Below, piece by piece: positions 22,466 to 33,116 of a stretch of DNA of 64,000 nucleotides. The notes under the pieces were generated by a model, which worked only from the letters and a program-made list of their open reading frames with translations, searched no databases and was not told the DNA's origin. Position numbers and translations under genes: made by a program. Location of the stretch: positions 34,565,340 through 34,629,339 of the forward strand of contig OY540811.1 in assembly GCA_961205875.1 (NCBI GenBank). The letters run 5' to 3'. The number at the start of each line of letters is the position of its first letter. The first letter of the stretch is position 1. This stretch comes from Sialis fuliginosa. Taxonomy: Eukaryota; Arthropoda; Insecta; Megaloptera; Sialidae.

Positions 22466-24511
22466 CCCACTAGCTGTTGAAGTGTCGTCTCCTTTTATTT
22501 TTTTGAAGAGAATTGAACCATCCTCAATTCGCCAGTTCGACATCTTTCGTGGGAATTGCTTGGTTCTTTGCAGAACACGAGCATACCATTTGTCAGTCGT
22601 GTCCGGAGGTATGTCGACGACGTCTATGGGTACGGACCGGGATAGTGCGTCGGGGACCAGATGTTCTTTCCCCTTGCGATGGATGATTGCGAAGTCGTAC
22701 TGCTGAAGACGAAGAGCCCACCGTGCTAACCTGCCTGCTGGGTCCTTTAGGTTGTTCAACCATATCAAGGAGTGATGGTCAGTTATTACCGTGAATTTGG
22801 CCCCTTCCAGATAAGGACGGAATTTTTCCACAGACCAAATCACCGCTAGGCACTCCTTCTCTGTGGTGGTGTAGTTCCGCTCAGCTTTATTCAGCGTACG
22901 ACTCGCGTACCCAATCACGTGTTCACCGTCTGGGAACTGTTGCGATAGAACGGCCCCGAGCCCATAATCGCTCGCATCCGTCTGGACTACAAATGGTAGT
23001 TCGAAATTGGGACAGGTGAGTACTGGAGCTGACACAAGAGCATTTTTAAGTGCCTTCAGGGCAGACTCACACGTGTCCGTCCAACTCCATTTCTTTGATT
23101 TCTTGAGGAGATCGGTTAGAGGCGCGATAACAGTAGAAAAATCAGGAATAAACCTCCTGTACCAGCTAGCCATTCCAATCACCCTCCGTACTTCTGAGAC
23201 GTTTCTTGGAGACGGAATATTCAAGATAGCTGATACTTTCTCGGGATCAACTTGGAGACCATGGCGGTTGACGATATATCCCAAGTAGCGAAGTTCCGGT
23301 CGGCAAAACTGGCACTTTTCTTGGCCTAAGGATAAGTTCGCTTCCAACAGGCGCGCAAAGACTTTCTCCAGGACATCGAGATGTTGCTCCAGTGTCTGCG
23401 TACTCACAATTATGTCGTCTAAGTACACGAAGACATAAGGCTCTAAGTCGGGACCCAGAACTCTGTCGATAAGTCTTTGCCACGTAGCCGGTGAATTATG
23501 GAGCCCGAACGGCATCCTCCTGAACTGAAATAACCCTCGGCCAGGGACGGTGAAAGCTGTTTTGTCGCGACTTCCTTCTGCTACTGGGATTTGCCAATAA
23601 GCTGATTTTAAGTCCAAGGAAGACAGGTATCTCGCGTCTCTTAACCGATCCAAGATGGAGGATATATACGGCAGCGGGTAAGCGTCTCTCTTTGTTACTG
23701 CGTTAACTTTTCGATAGTCAACACAAAACCGGAAAGAACCATCTTTCTTACGTGCCAAAACTATCGGCGAAGACCACGGACTGTTTGATGGTTCGATAAT
23801 TCCGTCCCGAAGCATGTTGTCCACTTCCTGGTTGATGTGTTCTTGAACTTTTGGAGATACGGGGTAGTATCTCTGCTTGATAGGCGGACCGCTGGCCCAT
23901 ATCTCGTGTTCTACCATATTAGTACATCCCAGCTTCGGCATCTGCTGAAAGTATTTGTCAGTAACTTGGAAAAGACGCTCCCGTTCTTCTGGAGACAATT
24001 CTGATTCCAGGTGTATATCGGTTGTAAGCGGACAAACGGAACCAGCAGCGAAGTACCACTTCCCTTTTTTCACATTCGGAACAATTCCCATACTTTTCCA
24101 GAAGTCCAAACCTAAGATTAGAGTATAGCCCACACTAGGGACCACCAGGAGCTTGCATACCCTAACTTGGTTCTCCAGACTTATAGGAACTTCCATTGTC
24201 CCGACACAATCCACAGACTGTCCGTTTGCCACTGTACATGTCAGATGTGTTGAGCGTTGAGTAGGTAACCCTAACTCTCGTAGGAGTCTCCAACCTTCCG
24301 CTCCAACAATTGATCTCGACGCACCCGAATCCAATAATCCTACCATCTTTATACCTAGAATGTCGACTTCGAGGTAAGGTCGTTCGTCATCGTGTCTGCT
24401 CGCTAGAATGCCGTCCAACTTCGCTGACACCGTACATTTGGTCACTCCAGTTAACTTCCTCGGTGAATGGTGACCACGGGCCACCGCGGAAGCTAGTTTT
24501 TTGGGCGACAT
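22463..24511 (-). CDS. pol: Pol: aspartic protease, reverse transcriptase, RNase H
   Basis: 682 codons. The protease active site is LLDSGASRS at residues 59-67. Reverse transcriptase follows, with SLDLKSAYWQ (catalytic D300), FRRMPFGLHNSPATWQ (330-345) and VYLDDIIV, which carries the YLDD box at 363-366. RNase H has TDASDYG (D512), TEKECLAV (E551) and TDHHSL (D578). The sequence then runs into the connector before integrase, where a TAA (22,463-22,465) stops it; integrase continues in the same frame. The ATG at 24,511 overlaps the end of gag, but the normal route is probably a -1 frameshift from gag at 24,496-24,502. Apart from the stop, no damage is seen. Confidence 0.95.
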   Translation of the reverse strand: MSPKKLASAVARGHHSPRKLTGVTKCTVSAKLDGILASRHDDERPYLEVDILGIKMVGLLDSGASRSIVGAEGWRLLRELGLPTQRSTHLTCTVANGQSVDCVGTMEVPISLENQVRVCKLLVVPSVGYTLILGLDFWKSMGIVPNVKKGKWYFAAGSVCPLTTDIHLESELSPEERERLFQVTDKYFQQMPKLGCTNMVEHEIWASGPPIKQRYYPVSPKVQEHINQEVDNMLRDGIIEPSNSPWSSPIVLARKKDGSFRFCVDYRKVNAVTKRDAYPLPYISSILDRLRDARYLSSLDLKSAYWQIPVAEGSRDKTAFTVPGRGLFQFRRMPFGLHNSPATWQRLIDRVLGPDLEPYVFVYLDDIIVSTQTLEQHLDVLEKVFARLLEANLSLGQEKCQFCRPELRYLGYIVNRHGLQVDPEKVSAILNIPSPRNVSEVRRVIGMASWYRRFIPDFSTVIAPLTDLLKKSKKWSWTDTCESALKALKNALVSAPVLTCPNFELPFVVQTDASDYGLGAVLSQQFPDGEHVIGYASRTLNKAERNYTTTEKECLAVIWSVEKFRPYLEGAKFTVITDHHSLIWLNNLKDPAGRLARWALRLQQYDFAIIHRKGKEHLVPDALSRSVPIDVVDIPPDTTDKWYARVLQRTKQFPRKMSNWRIEDGSILFKKIKGDDTSTASG
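24493..24502 (-). promoter_or_regulatory. Probable -1 ribosomal frameshift site between gag and pol
   Basis: On the minus strand, the last gag codons before TAG are CCA AAA AAC, giving the slippery heptamer A AAA AAC in the correct register (24,496-24,502). A slip of one base back moves the ribosome into the pol frame at CTA. The frames of gag and pol differ by exactly -1. A downstream stimulatory structure was not evaluated. Confidence 0.75.
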
Positions 24512-25878
24512 CTAGGACACTCTTGCCGCAGGATGTTCGCAGCCCCACAGCCATTGCAAAACTTCTTTTGGAGACGAGACGAGCAATTTCGGAAAGAATG
24601 ACCAGCGCCACTACAGTTCCAGCAATTGAAGCCCCGGGAAGACACCGGGTTAAGCTCCATCGTGCGTGAGGTAGAAGGTGGGGTTTCTAAAGAAGCAGTT
24701 TTAAAAGAAGACTTACTAGGCTTGCCCTTGTACGCGAGGTCAGGTTCTAATGAACGTTGAGTGTTACTGGTCGGAGGTACAAACGATTCGGCAGTATGAC
24801 GATGATTTTCTAAGCGCCGTCCGAATTGTGCAAGCTGATTCATTGATGTTACATCCACCAAGCATAATCGTTCTTGGTAGAACGGTGCGATGTTTTTCAT
24901 CAGGATCTTCAGTTTGACACTCTCCGATAAGGGACAATCAAGTCTATTAAAAAGATTTGCCATAACGGCCAAGTATATGCCGAATGGTTCATCTGTCCCC
25001 TGCGTACGTCGCTTGATCTCTTCGAACAGTTTCTCTTGGTAGTCCGGTGGTTGGAATTGGTCACGTAGTTGGAGACATAGTTGCGGCCAAGAATTTACAT
25101 GTCTTCGCATCGCCCTAAACCAAATCAGGGCCTGCCCTTCGAACAAATCTATGGCGGAGTCCCATAACTGAACTTCATCCACGTGACGGGCCACACGAAG
25201 CTCTTCAACTCTCTCCAAAAATGCGTTTACACTCATATCTTTGGACTCACCGCTGAACTTCAAATTCCATTGCGAAACTGGTATCGACCGTACGTTGGAA
25301 GAGGGACTCAATTGAGAATACCGAGGAAACCGCACCTCGTCGGCCCTCGTATCCAGCAGTGAACTATTCCGTACATCGTCATGTAAATTTAATACTGTCA
25401 GGTCTACAGGAATATCCTCCACATTCCTCGGCTGTTGAACGAGATCGTCGTCCCTGTCGTTACTATCGATAGTTGTCTTTTCCTCCAAATCGGCACTAGC
25501 TGTCATTATTTTACTTAATAATCGCGATCGCACTTCAACCGCACCTTCGATACTTAGGTCGAACCTATTTAACCGATCAAACACGTGAGCTAACTTCGTT
25601 TGTAATTTTTTGTACTCACCGTCACTCGTCTGTCCCGCGAAATTGTTCACCAATTGTTCAATTTCCGCGACTTTCTGTTCACAACACTCTTTCTCCAAGT
25701 TCAGATTAAATTTGTAAGTAGGATTGCTCACCGATTTACCTTCGCGTTCCGTTTTTAGCACTTGACGTAGACATTTACGCATATCGTCACATGTGCCTAT
25801 GTCCATATAACCGCGAATGCAAAGTTCGTATTTTAACTCGTCTTGTGCTAACCGATTTATGTCCATCTTGAACGCCAT
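24493..25878 (-). CDS. gag: Gag (capsid/nucleocapsid) of the Gypsy element
   Basis: 461 codons from the first ATG of the frame at 25,878 (MAFKMDINRLAQDELKYELC). The frame is open 29 codons further upstream to 25,965, but only a GTG is there, so 25,878 is preferred. An internal ATG 12 bases on is an alternative. The central part (WNLKFSGESKDMSVNAFLER ... ALIWFRAMRRHVNSWPQLCL) fits the Retrotrans_gag domain. Near the C-terminus is a CCHC zinc knuckle (CWNCSGAGHSFRNC) followed by a second cysteine pair set (CNGCG...CPRC), which would bind the RNA. The frame ends at a TAG (24,493-24,495) next to a slippery run and overlaps pol. It forms the particle in which reverse transcription takes place. Confidence 0.93.
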   Translation of the reverse strand: MAFKMDINRLAQDELKYELCIRGYMDIGTCDDMRKCLRQVLKTEREGKSVSNPTYKFNLNLEKECCEQKVAEIEQLVNNFAGQTSDGEYKKLQTKLAHVFDRLNRFDLSIEGAVEVRSRLLSKIMTASADLEEKTTIDSNDRDDDLVQQPRNVEDIPVDLTVLNLHDDVRNSSLLDTRADEVRFPRYSQLSPSSNVRSIPVSQWNLKFSGESKDMSVNAFLERVEELRVARHVDEVQLWDSAIDLFEGQALIWFRAMRRHVNSWPQLCLQLRDQFQPPDYQEKLFEEIKRRTQGTDEPFGIYLAVMANLFNRLDCPLSESVKLKILMKNIAPFYQERLCLVDVTSMNQLAQFGRRLENHRHTAESFVPPTSNTQRSLEPDLAYKGKPSKSSFKTASLETPPSTSRTMELNPVSSRGFNCWNCSGAGHSFRNCSSRLQKKFCNGCGAANILRQECPRCRPKN

Positions 25879-26618
25879 TATGTTTTTCTTTCTTGTAAAT
25901 AAGCACCGCACTAAACGTATTAATTTAGCAAATATACAATTCAAATAAACTCCACGATGAACCACTTAATATATACAATAGAAATTATTAACAATATACA
26001 ATGAGTCTCTAATTACTTATACGCTAAAATATTATATCTAAAGTAAACCAATTAATTATGTGCCATCAATATTTCAAAAAAAAATTAACAAAAGTAAAGT
26101 GTGTGTAAAATAATTTTCGAAAATGCGTCAAAATTATTTACTTCGTAATCAACAAAGAAGTGCCAACATATTCTATCGCTATTGCCCATAAATTTATTTG
26201 CTCAAAATTTTGCCCAATTCCCCTACACAAAATATCAAGGAATCACTTAAACAAATTTTCAAAGAAAAAATAATCTTGTACAAAAATTGAATCATATATA
26301 AAATAAAATTAATTCACCACTAACAAAAATATTCTACTACGGCTCTGGCTTTCACGAAATAAAAATTAAAATACCCACAAAAATAAATTTAATAATAATA
26401 TGTACTTAATTATAAAATCAATTATCATAAATTTAAATGTATTACTTTAATACTGATAAGCCAGTAGCTTGTCTAGCAAAGTTTCAATTTTAATTACAAC
26501 TGACGTCATCACAAAGTGCAATTTACAAATAATTATTTTAAATTAAATTCGAAAAATTTTAAATCAGAAATATTATAGAACAATGTAGAAATAATCAATT
26601 TTGATTTGAATATCTCGT
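25879..26618 (-). other. Gypsy 5' leader
   Basis: About 740 bp between the primer-binding site and the gag start. It is AT-rich, unlike the coding part, and has no long frame. Expected to hold the packaging signal; none can be pinpointed. Confidence 0.6.
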
Positions 26619-26638
26619 GCCCCACGTTGGGTACGCCA
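26619..26638 (-). other. Primer-binding site
   Basis: Five bases inside the 5' LTR, the minus strand reads TGGCGTACCCAACGTGGGGC. This is complementary to the 3' end of a lysine (CUU) tRNA as I recall it, except for a two-base interruption after TGGCG. The position and the leading TGG (pairs with CCA) are typical for LTR elements. Confidence 0.7.
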
Positions 26639-26643
26639 AATTC

Positions 26644-27828
26644 TGTGACGACAAAATGGTCGCCACAAGAATATGGTGCCGCTGCCTCGCTCAGTGGAGA
26701 CGGGGTGGGTTAAAAAAATAATAATAAACAAAATAATAATTATACTTAAAAAAAAAAAGAAAAATTATAAAATTTAGTTTGGGCGCCACGTGGTCTTTTC
26801 GCGGAGGTACCACAAAACTCCTTAACGCTTGATTTCCTTGATATCTGCAGGAGGAATAAAGTTTTTAAAATATATGGGCGAATCATAGACGATAGTATTA
26901 CTCGTAACAATTATTATTATGGAAAATAAAGTAATTAAATACACAACAAGTAGCAATAATACAGTGGTGTATTAGAACAAAAAAATAAGATCAAAATTTG
27001 TGTTGTGTCGATATTAAATAAAAAAAATGAAAATAAAATGTCATGTATATTGCTAGGTAATATAATATATTCATAATAATCATACCTGTGTACTATTGTC
27101 CTCCTGCTGTGGCCACACCAAGGGTTCCTAAAAATAATTGTACACCGCAGAAAGAAAAGGTGGTAATAAATAAATAATTATCAAAATAATTATAAATATG
27201 ATAAAATATACAAGTACACAGGTTAATATACTTATACTAATTCTTATATCTACACCAGGACGACACTTTTAACGATAATTTAACATAGCACCCACTGTTC
27301 ACTACTGTACTGTCTTTGTACACAACAATGCACTGGGGCGTAACCGAACTATTTCGCAGCGGTGCGCGGCGGTTAAAATTTTATAAAAATAAATTGGTAC
27401 AATTTCGGAAGACGGTTTTCCACTTTGCTCCTTTATGTCCGGCGGGGCTGGACCTCCACTCCCCGTCGTATGGATCTCTTCGGATGAACTCTCCTTCTAC
27501 GAAGTGAGCCGAGATGGACCTCCAATCTTGGCTCGTATTTTCCTCCTGGATCCAACAATTAGATTTCACCGTTCCTTTATTGTTTTCGTAGCGTCCGCCT
27601 ATGCACGTATACTATCGTATATCTGCCTCCTGCGCCGGCATGTTCTCGCGCGTACCTCGACTTGTAACACTCATTGTACATTGAATAATTGGCCATAAGG
27701 CCGAAAATCGCGTGTGAATTTCTATCGGTTAATACTTTGTAAGTATAATAGAGTAAATACGAACAAATAAAATAATGATATAGTAAAATAGTGAAAACAA
27801 TTTTTTGTAATGGAATTTATCCGTTACA
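26644..27828 (-). repeat. 5' LTR of the Gypsy element
   Basis: 1,185 bp, same length as and apparently identical to 20,149-21,333. In element orientation it precedes the primer-binding site, so it should carry the promoter and RNA start. No promoter motif was assigned with confidence. Confidence 0.95.
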
Positions 27829-28430
27829 CGTGGATTGAGAAAAATATTTTAAGCAAAAAACATTATATAAACATGTATCCGGAAATTTGTCATAAGGGGG
27901 CTACAGCCCTCCAAAAATTTTATTCAAAATTAGTTTTTATTTAATATCTGGAGAACCCATTATGCTAAAGTTATGAAATTTGATACGGGGTTTAGTATTA
28001 ATAAGTATTATTGATTTCCAGTATTAACCAATTATAATTTAAACCAGGGCTGTATGGGGCCAGTAGGCCCATAGATTTTTATCTAGTATTTTTTTGTTCT
28101 TTAATTTTTTCCTGTGTTAGACATTTGAATAAGACTGTATGAGACAAAATACACAAAAATATACTTTGCCCATTTATCATAGGATAAACCGTTAACGAGA
28201 AATATGGATGCAAAAGAAAAGATGCTGAATTTTACTTAATACGGATGCTTCAAATTACAAAAATATTTTTATATTCTTGTTCTATGATAAAAAATAAGAC
28301 AAAAAAATAATAAAAATATACCTCCAAAAATTCATCCTTACCAACAAATAGCCATTTTAAGTATAGCTTTCTAGAAATGTTAGTAAATTACTTGCAACAT
28401 TAATATAACTGGCTATAGGTCTAAGAGGAC

Positions 28431-28930
28431 CAGTGTTGCCAGAACGTACTTTTTAGTACGGTTTTCGTACTATTCATGACCCGACCGTACCAAAATCGTA
28501 CCTCAGCTCTGACCGTACCTTTTGCCCCACAAAGATTTTTACAAGCTTTTATTCAGCTCCACTACGTAAAAAAATATTTTTTTATTATGAATAACACAAA
28601 TAAAAGTAAAAACCAAACGTACTTTAATTTTTCGTCTATATTTACTTTTCAGTATTTTTTTAACGAAACATAAAGAGCGTTCCGAGGGGCGTCCATTAAT
28701 TACTTGATAATTGGTGTCTTTTAACACAAAATAAAAAAATATATATAATTAAATAAATAATAATAATTCAAATACATTTCTAACAGTTTTAACATTTGTA
28801 GTGTCAGGGGTTGGGGGCGACAAAAAAAGTTATTTAATCACAACAGTTTGAAACCGTACCTTTTTGTCAAATTCCGTACCATTTTGGTAAGCCTATCGTA
28901 CTTTTTAGGTAGTTCATACTGGCAACACTG
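28431..28930 (+). mobile_element. hAT MITE (500 bp), copy 1
   Basis: Ends CAGTGTTGCCAG and CTGGCAACACTG are flanked by a perfect 8-bp target duplication AAGAGGAC (28,423-28,430 and 28,931-28,938). Subterminal GTACTTTTTAGTACG and CGTACC repeats follow inside both ends. The neighbouring N2 element shows the uninterrupted site. The same family sits at 37,110-37,649 in the opposite orientation. Non-autonomous. Confidence 0.9.
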
Positions 28931-29482
28931 AAGAGGACACGTATTAGGTGATATATGTACATGAACTTTTTTCTTACCTTTAATCAAAGAACAGGAATAT
29001 AGATTTATTTTGTTTAATTTGAAGCATCCGTATTAAGTAAAATTCTGCATGCTTTCTTTTGCATCGATATTGCTCGTAAACGGTTTATCCTATGATAAAT
29101 GAGCAAAGTATATTTTTGTGTATTTTGTCTCATACAGTCTTATTCAAATGTCTAACACGGGAAAAAATTAAAGAACTAAAAAATACTAGATAAAAATCTA
29201 TGGGCCTACTGGCCCCATACAGCCCTGGTTTAAATTATAATTGGTTAATACTGGAAATCAATAATACTTATTAATACTAAACCCCGTATCAAATTTCATA
29301 ACTTTAGCATAATGGGTTCTCCAGATATTAAATAAAAACTAATTTTGAATAAAATTTTTGGAGGGCTGTAGCCCCCTTATGACAAATTTCCGGATACATG
29401 TTTATATAATGTTTTTTGCTTAAAATATTTTTCTCAATCCACGGTTCAAGTTTGTTCCACCTGATATGACTCATCCTGTATA

Positions 29483-30670
29483 CAGAGTGATTCAGCACTG
29501 CCGTGCCAAACTTGAACGGTACATCGAGAAAAATATTTTAAGCAAAAAACATTATATAAACATGTGTCCGGAAATTTGTCATGAGGGGGCTACAGCCTTC
29601 TAAAGGTTTTACTCAAAATTAGTTTTGATTTAATATCTTGAGAACCTATTATGCCATAGTTATGAAATTTTATACAGGGTTTAGTATTAATAAGTGTTAT
29701 ATATATCCAGTAACAACCAATAGTAATTTTGACCAGGGTTGTATGGGCCCAGGAGGCCCGTCGATTTTTATCCAGTATTTTTTGTTCTTCAATTTTTTCC
29801 TGAGTTAAAAATTTGAATAAGACTGTATGAGACAAAATACATAAAAATATACTTTGCTCATTTATCATAGGATAAACCGTTTACGAGCAATAACGATGCA
29901 AAAGATAGCATGCAGAATTTTACTTAATACGAATGCTTCAAATTAAACAAAATAAATTTATATTTCTGTTCTTCGATGAAAGGTAAGAAAAAAGTTCATG
30001 TACATATATCACCTAGTACGTGTCCTATTAGATCTATAGCCAGTTCTATTAATGTTGCAAGTAATTTACTAACATATGTAACTAGAAAGCGATACTTAAA
30101 ATAGCTATTTGTTGGTTGAATTGAAGGATGAATTTTTGGAGGTATATTTTTATTATCTTTTTGTCTTATTTTTTATCATAGAACAATAATATAAAAATAT
30201 TTTTTGTAATTTGAAGCATCCGTATTAAGTAAAATTCTGCATCCTTTCTTTTGCATCCATATTTCTCGTAAACGGTTTATCCTATGATAAATGAGCAAAG
30301 TATATTTTTGTGTATTTTGTGCCATACAATCTTATTCAAATATCTAATTCAGGAAAAAATTAAAGAACAAAAAAATATAAGATAAAAATCGATGGGCCCA
30401 CTGGCCCCATACAGCCCTGATCTAAATTATAATTGTTCAATACTGGAAATCGATAACACTTATTAATACTAAACCCTGTATCAAATTTCATAACTTTAGC
30501 ACGATGGGGTCTCCAGATATTAAATAAAAACTAATTTTGAATAAAATCTTTGGAGGGCTGTAGCCCCCTTACGAAAACTTTCCGGACACATGTTCATATA
30601 ATGTTTTTTGCTTAAAATATATCTTTTAATTTACTGTTCAAGTTTGGCACGACAGCACTGAATCATCCTG
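29483..30670. mobile_element. Palindromic element N2 (intact relative of N1)
   Basis: The ends CAGAGTGATTCAGCACTGCC and its counterpart ending GCACTGAATCATCCTG are flanked by TA. N2 is 1,188 bp with arms that pair nearly to the centre. It has the same internal blocks as N1 (GAAAAATATTTTAAGCAAAA, GGGCTACAGCC, CCCATACAGCCCTG), with the central region reversed relative to N1. It starts two bases after N1's TA, so the two lie end to end. The 92-codon frame inside is not conserved in N1. Confidence 0.75.
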
Positions 30671-30724
30671 TATGTATGTTTATTTCATTTATTTACTTAT
30701 ACTTAATATTTTTTCATATAGGTC

Positions 30725-31131
30725 ATATGGGTCATTTCAAAATTCGTTGCAGATAAACTTGTCCCAGAAAAAAAACATTGATTATTATTAGTTACATTCA
30801 AACTTACATTAGATAATATTTTGGAATCAATAAGCAAAGCACCGTAATTATTAAACATCTTTTATAAAAATAAATAAATCCAACTTAAAATTTTCCATTT
30901 TTCTTTATATAGAAGACAACTTTGTTACCTTTATTTACCTTTATTGACCACTATGTTACTTTAAAAAAGTAATTTTAAGTGGATTTATTTCTTTTTATAA
31001 AAGATATTTAATAATACGGTGCTTTGTTTATTGATTCCAGAATATTATCTAAGTTTGAATATAACTAACAAAAATCTTCTGAGACAAGTTAGGTTCGGTT
31101 TATCTGCAACAAATTTTGAAACGACCCATAT
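30725..31131. mobile_element. Palindromic MITE
   Basis: ATATGGGTCATTTCAAAATT and AATTTTGAAACGACCCATAT are inverted. The arms (about 30,725-30,898 and 30,955-31,131) pair through GGAATCAATAAGCAAAGCAC and GTGCTTTGTTTATTGATTCC, leaving a loop of about 55 bp. The terminal ATA/TAT could hide a TA duplication. No protein. Confidence 0.7.
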
Positions 31132-31978
31132 ATAAGAATGAAAAAAGTATCAGTTAATAATAAAAAAATATATATCACCAATAAAACCGGAAGTAGAATT
31201 AAAATGGCATATAGCATTTTTCACCAGTCCAAAAAAAGAAACAATTTTTTTTCGGACGTTCTCAAAATCAGATCAACATTTTTCTAAAAACATGTTTTTT
31301 CTTTATGAGTCTTTTTATTATTGTTTATATTTTTAATTAGATGTATTGGAGTCACCAAAAATCATAACATAAAAGTTGGGATTGTTGGGAGTCGGTGACC
31401 TAATTTGATGTGAAGACCCAATATAATAGTACTAAATTTTTATATAAATTTAAAAGGTTCACTAACTGTTTATGAATTCTCTAAGGTGGGTTTATAACAT
31501 CGTATTATAGGAAAAGAGCAGCTATATTTTTTTTCATAAAACAGTATTCCTGTCGTAAAAAATATGATAGAAAGTATATAGAGTAGGTAGTAATATTTTT
31601 ACAGTTTAAAATTTCTTAAGAATAACTATATATTGTTCCAATATTTCTTTCGAAAATTGTAGCAAATTGATACACAGTAAAGTTCGCATTTGCGATTGAT
31701 AGTTGAATTACAACAAACATTTCCTAATGTTTGCAAACAATATGTTAGTATGATTTGTTACAGTTTAAAAAAATGGGTGTGACTGTGTCGGGATGCACAC
31801 TTGAAGGATTGACGTGAATACGTTCCGGTCGCATCGTTAATGGTAGTAGGGTTAAATAAAACAGACTCATAACCCTCTCATATCTACTGGTTATGTTATA
31901 TTTTCTAATAGCTGCTGAGACGCACTTTCCAATGCTATGCATCTTTTATATTTCATATTGGCTTTTACGTGTGTTTAT
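31132..31978. other. No gene seen
   Basis: AT-rich. A 65-codon minus-strand frame at 31,745-31,942 has no recognisable domain and is not called. No terminal repeats found. Confidence 0.4.
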
Positions 31979-32604
31979 TTTTTTTAGTATATGAAGTTTT
32001 TCACTCACTAAAACTGGTTAAATGTTTTGATTTGTACTTCTAACTCGTAGATCTAATCGAGATCTATAGCTTGAAACTAAACCCGTGTGCTAACTGCTTT
32101 AGTGTCAAGATATAAGTATATACTGATTGTAAATTTATGCTAGCGCATATAGCATTTTTTTTGTTCATAATATCTCCTAATTAATAAATTAAAATAGATT
32201 AATTTCAATAAAATTGAAGAGACTGTCTATTAAACTAGGGAATAACGAGTTTACTTTTCGCAGTTTGCTCTTTGTTTTCGTTATTTTTTATGATTTGTAC
32301 GAGCAGAAAAACAAGTGAATATTCACATTTTTTTTATTTATCTAAAAAACTTTGATCAAAATTTTTTAAATGTTACTGCGTAGAGAATATATTTTAATAT
32401 ACATATATACATATATGTATATTAAAAAAAATTGTTTACAAGCAAAATCGTGGAAATACAAAATTTAATTTTTACTGTTTTTTTTTATAATATGAAGTTT
32501 TACACTAATTAAAACTGGTTAAATGTTTTGATTTGTACTTATATCACATAGATCTAATCGAGATCTATAATTTGATACCAAAACCCGAGTGGTAGCTGCT
32601 CTGA
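31979..32604 (+). repeat. Pair of direct repeats about 498 bp apart
   Basis: The stretches 31,979-32,101 and 32,477-32,604 share a near-identical block: TATGAAGTTTT, AAAACTGGTTAAATGTTTTG, TTTGTACTT and ATCTAATCGAGATCTATA. Between them the sequence is AT-rich without further symmetry. It may be the edge of a larger tandem duplication or two copies of one short element. The GAGATCTATA...TTTGATACC part recurs at about 54,729-54,755. Confidence 0.6.
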
Positions 32605-33116
32605 GAAACACTGATTATTATTACCGCTAGTGCGCAAACTGATTACATCAAGTTTCTGAAATACCCACCCAGTATCTGGCGTGAAACACTAGACGTTATT
32701 CACGTCAAAAAATACAGTATCTACGCTTATAGTTGATGGCTTTATATTATATACCTACTTCTATATTAAAAATAACAATAATAATGCTACTGAGCTCTCG
32801 GACTAGGACCAAGACTATTTACATCAAAGTAGGAAAAAAGTACTTATGTTCACTTGCATTATCTTAATAATTGAATGAATGTTAAGAAATGAAGTCAGTA
32901 GCGTAATATAAGTTGGCTTTTAACAATAAAAATAAAACAATAAAAACCAAACCAACGTGGCTTATACCCAGAAGTGAAGATTCGTGTCAAGATCACCGCG
33001 GAAGCCTAAAAGCTTGTTTAGAATTAATGTTAATCATGGTTTTAAAACGGCTGATTAACTAATCGTGACTTCAATGTTGTATTTCTACCCGTGCATGTAG
33101 CATCTTTTCCTAAATA
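32605..33116. other. No gene seen
   Basis: AT-rich sequence with no open frame of note and no terminal repeats. Confidence 0.4.

Larger units (their letters stand above)
20145..27832 (-). mobile_element. Ty3/Gypsy LTR retrotransposon with target duplication
   Basis: Complete element at 20,149-27,828, flanked by a perfect 4-bp target duplication CGTG (20,145-20,148 and 27,829-27,832). Reading on the minus strand, the order is 5' LTR, primer-binding site, leader, gag, pol (protease, reverse transcriptase, RNase H, integrase), polypurine tract and 3' LTR. The protease-RT-RNaseH-integrase order is that of the Ty3/Gypsy group. There is no env-like frame: integrase ends 31 bp from the 3' LTR. Two things speak for a very recent insertion: LTRs of equal length with no difference seen by eye, and an empty site that can be rebuilt from the opposite arm of the host palindrome. 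The coding part is clearly GC-richer than the flanks. Confidence 0.95.
20110..29478. mobile_element. Palindromic element N1, interrupted by Gypsy and hAT insertions
   Basis: The left end CAGGGTGAGTCATATCAGG and right end CCTGATATGACTCATCCTG are inverted and flanked by TA (20,108-20,109; 29,479-29,480). The element's own sequence is 20,110-20,148, 27,833-28,430 and 28,939-29,478. This totals about 1,177 bp, almost the same as the intact neighbour N2 (1,188 bp). The arms pair over about 570 bp each. The Gypsy element sits in the left arm and a hAT MITE near the centre. No coding capacity. The TA duplication suggests a Tc1/mariner-type mobiliser, but this is inferred. Confidence 0.75.

Noticed and set aside
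25879..25965. Extending Gag to the upstream GTG at 25,965.
   Set aside because: Not an ATG, and the extra 29 codons are not Gag-like; the ATG at 25,878 is the better start.
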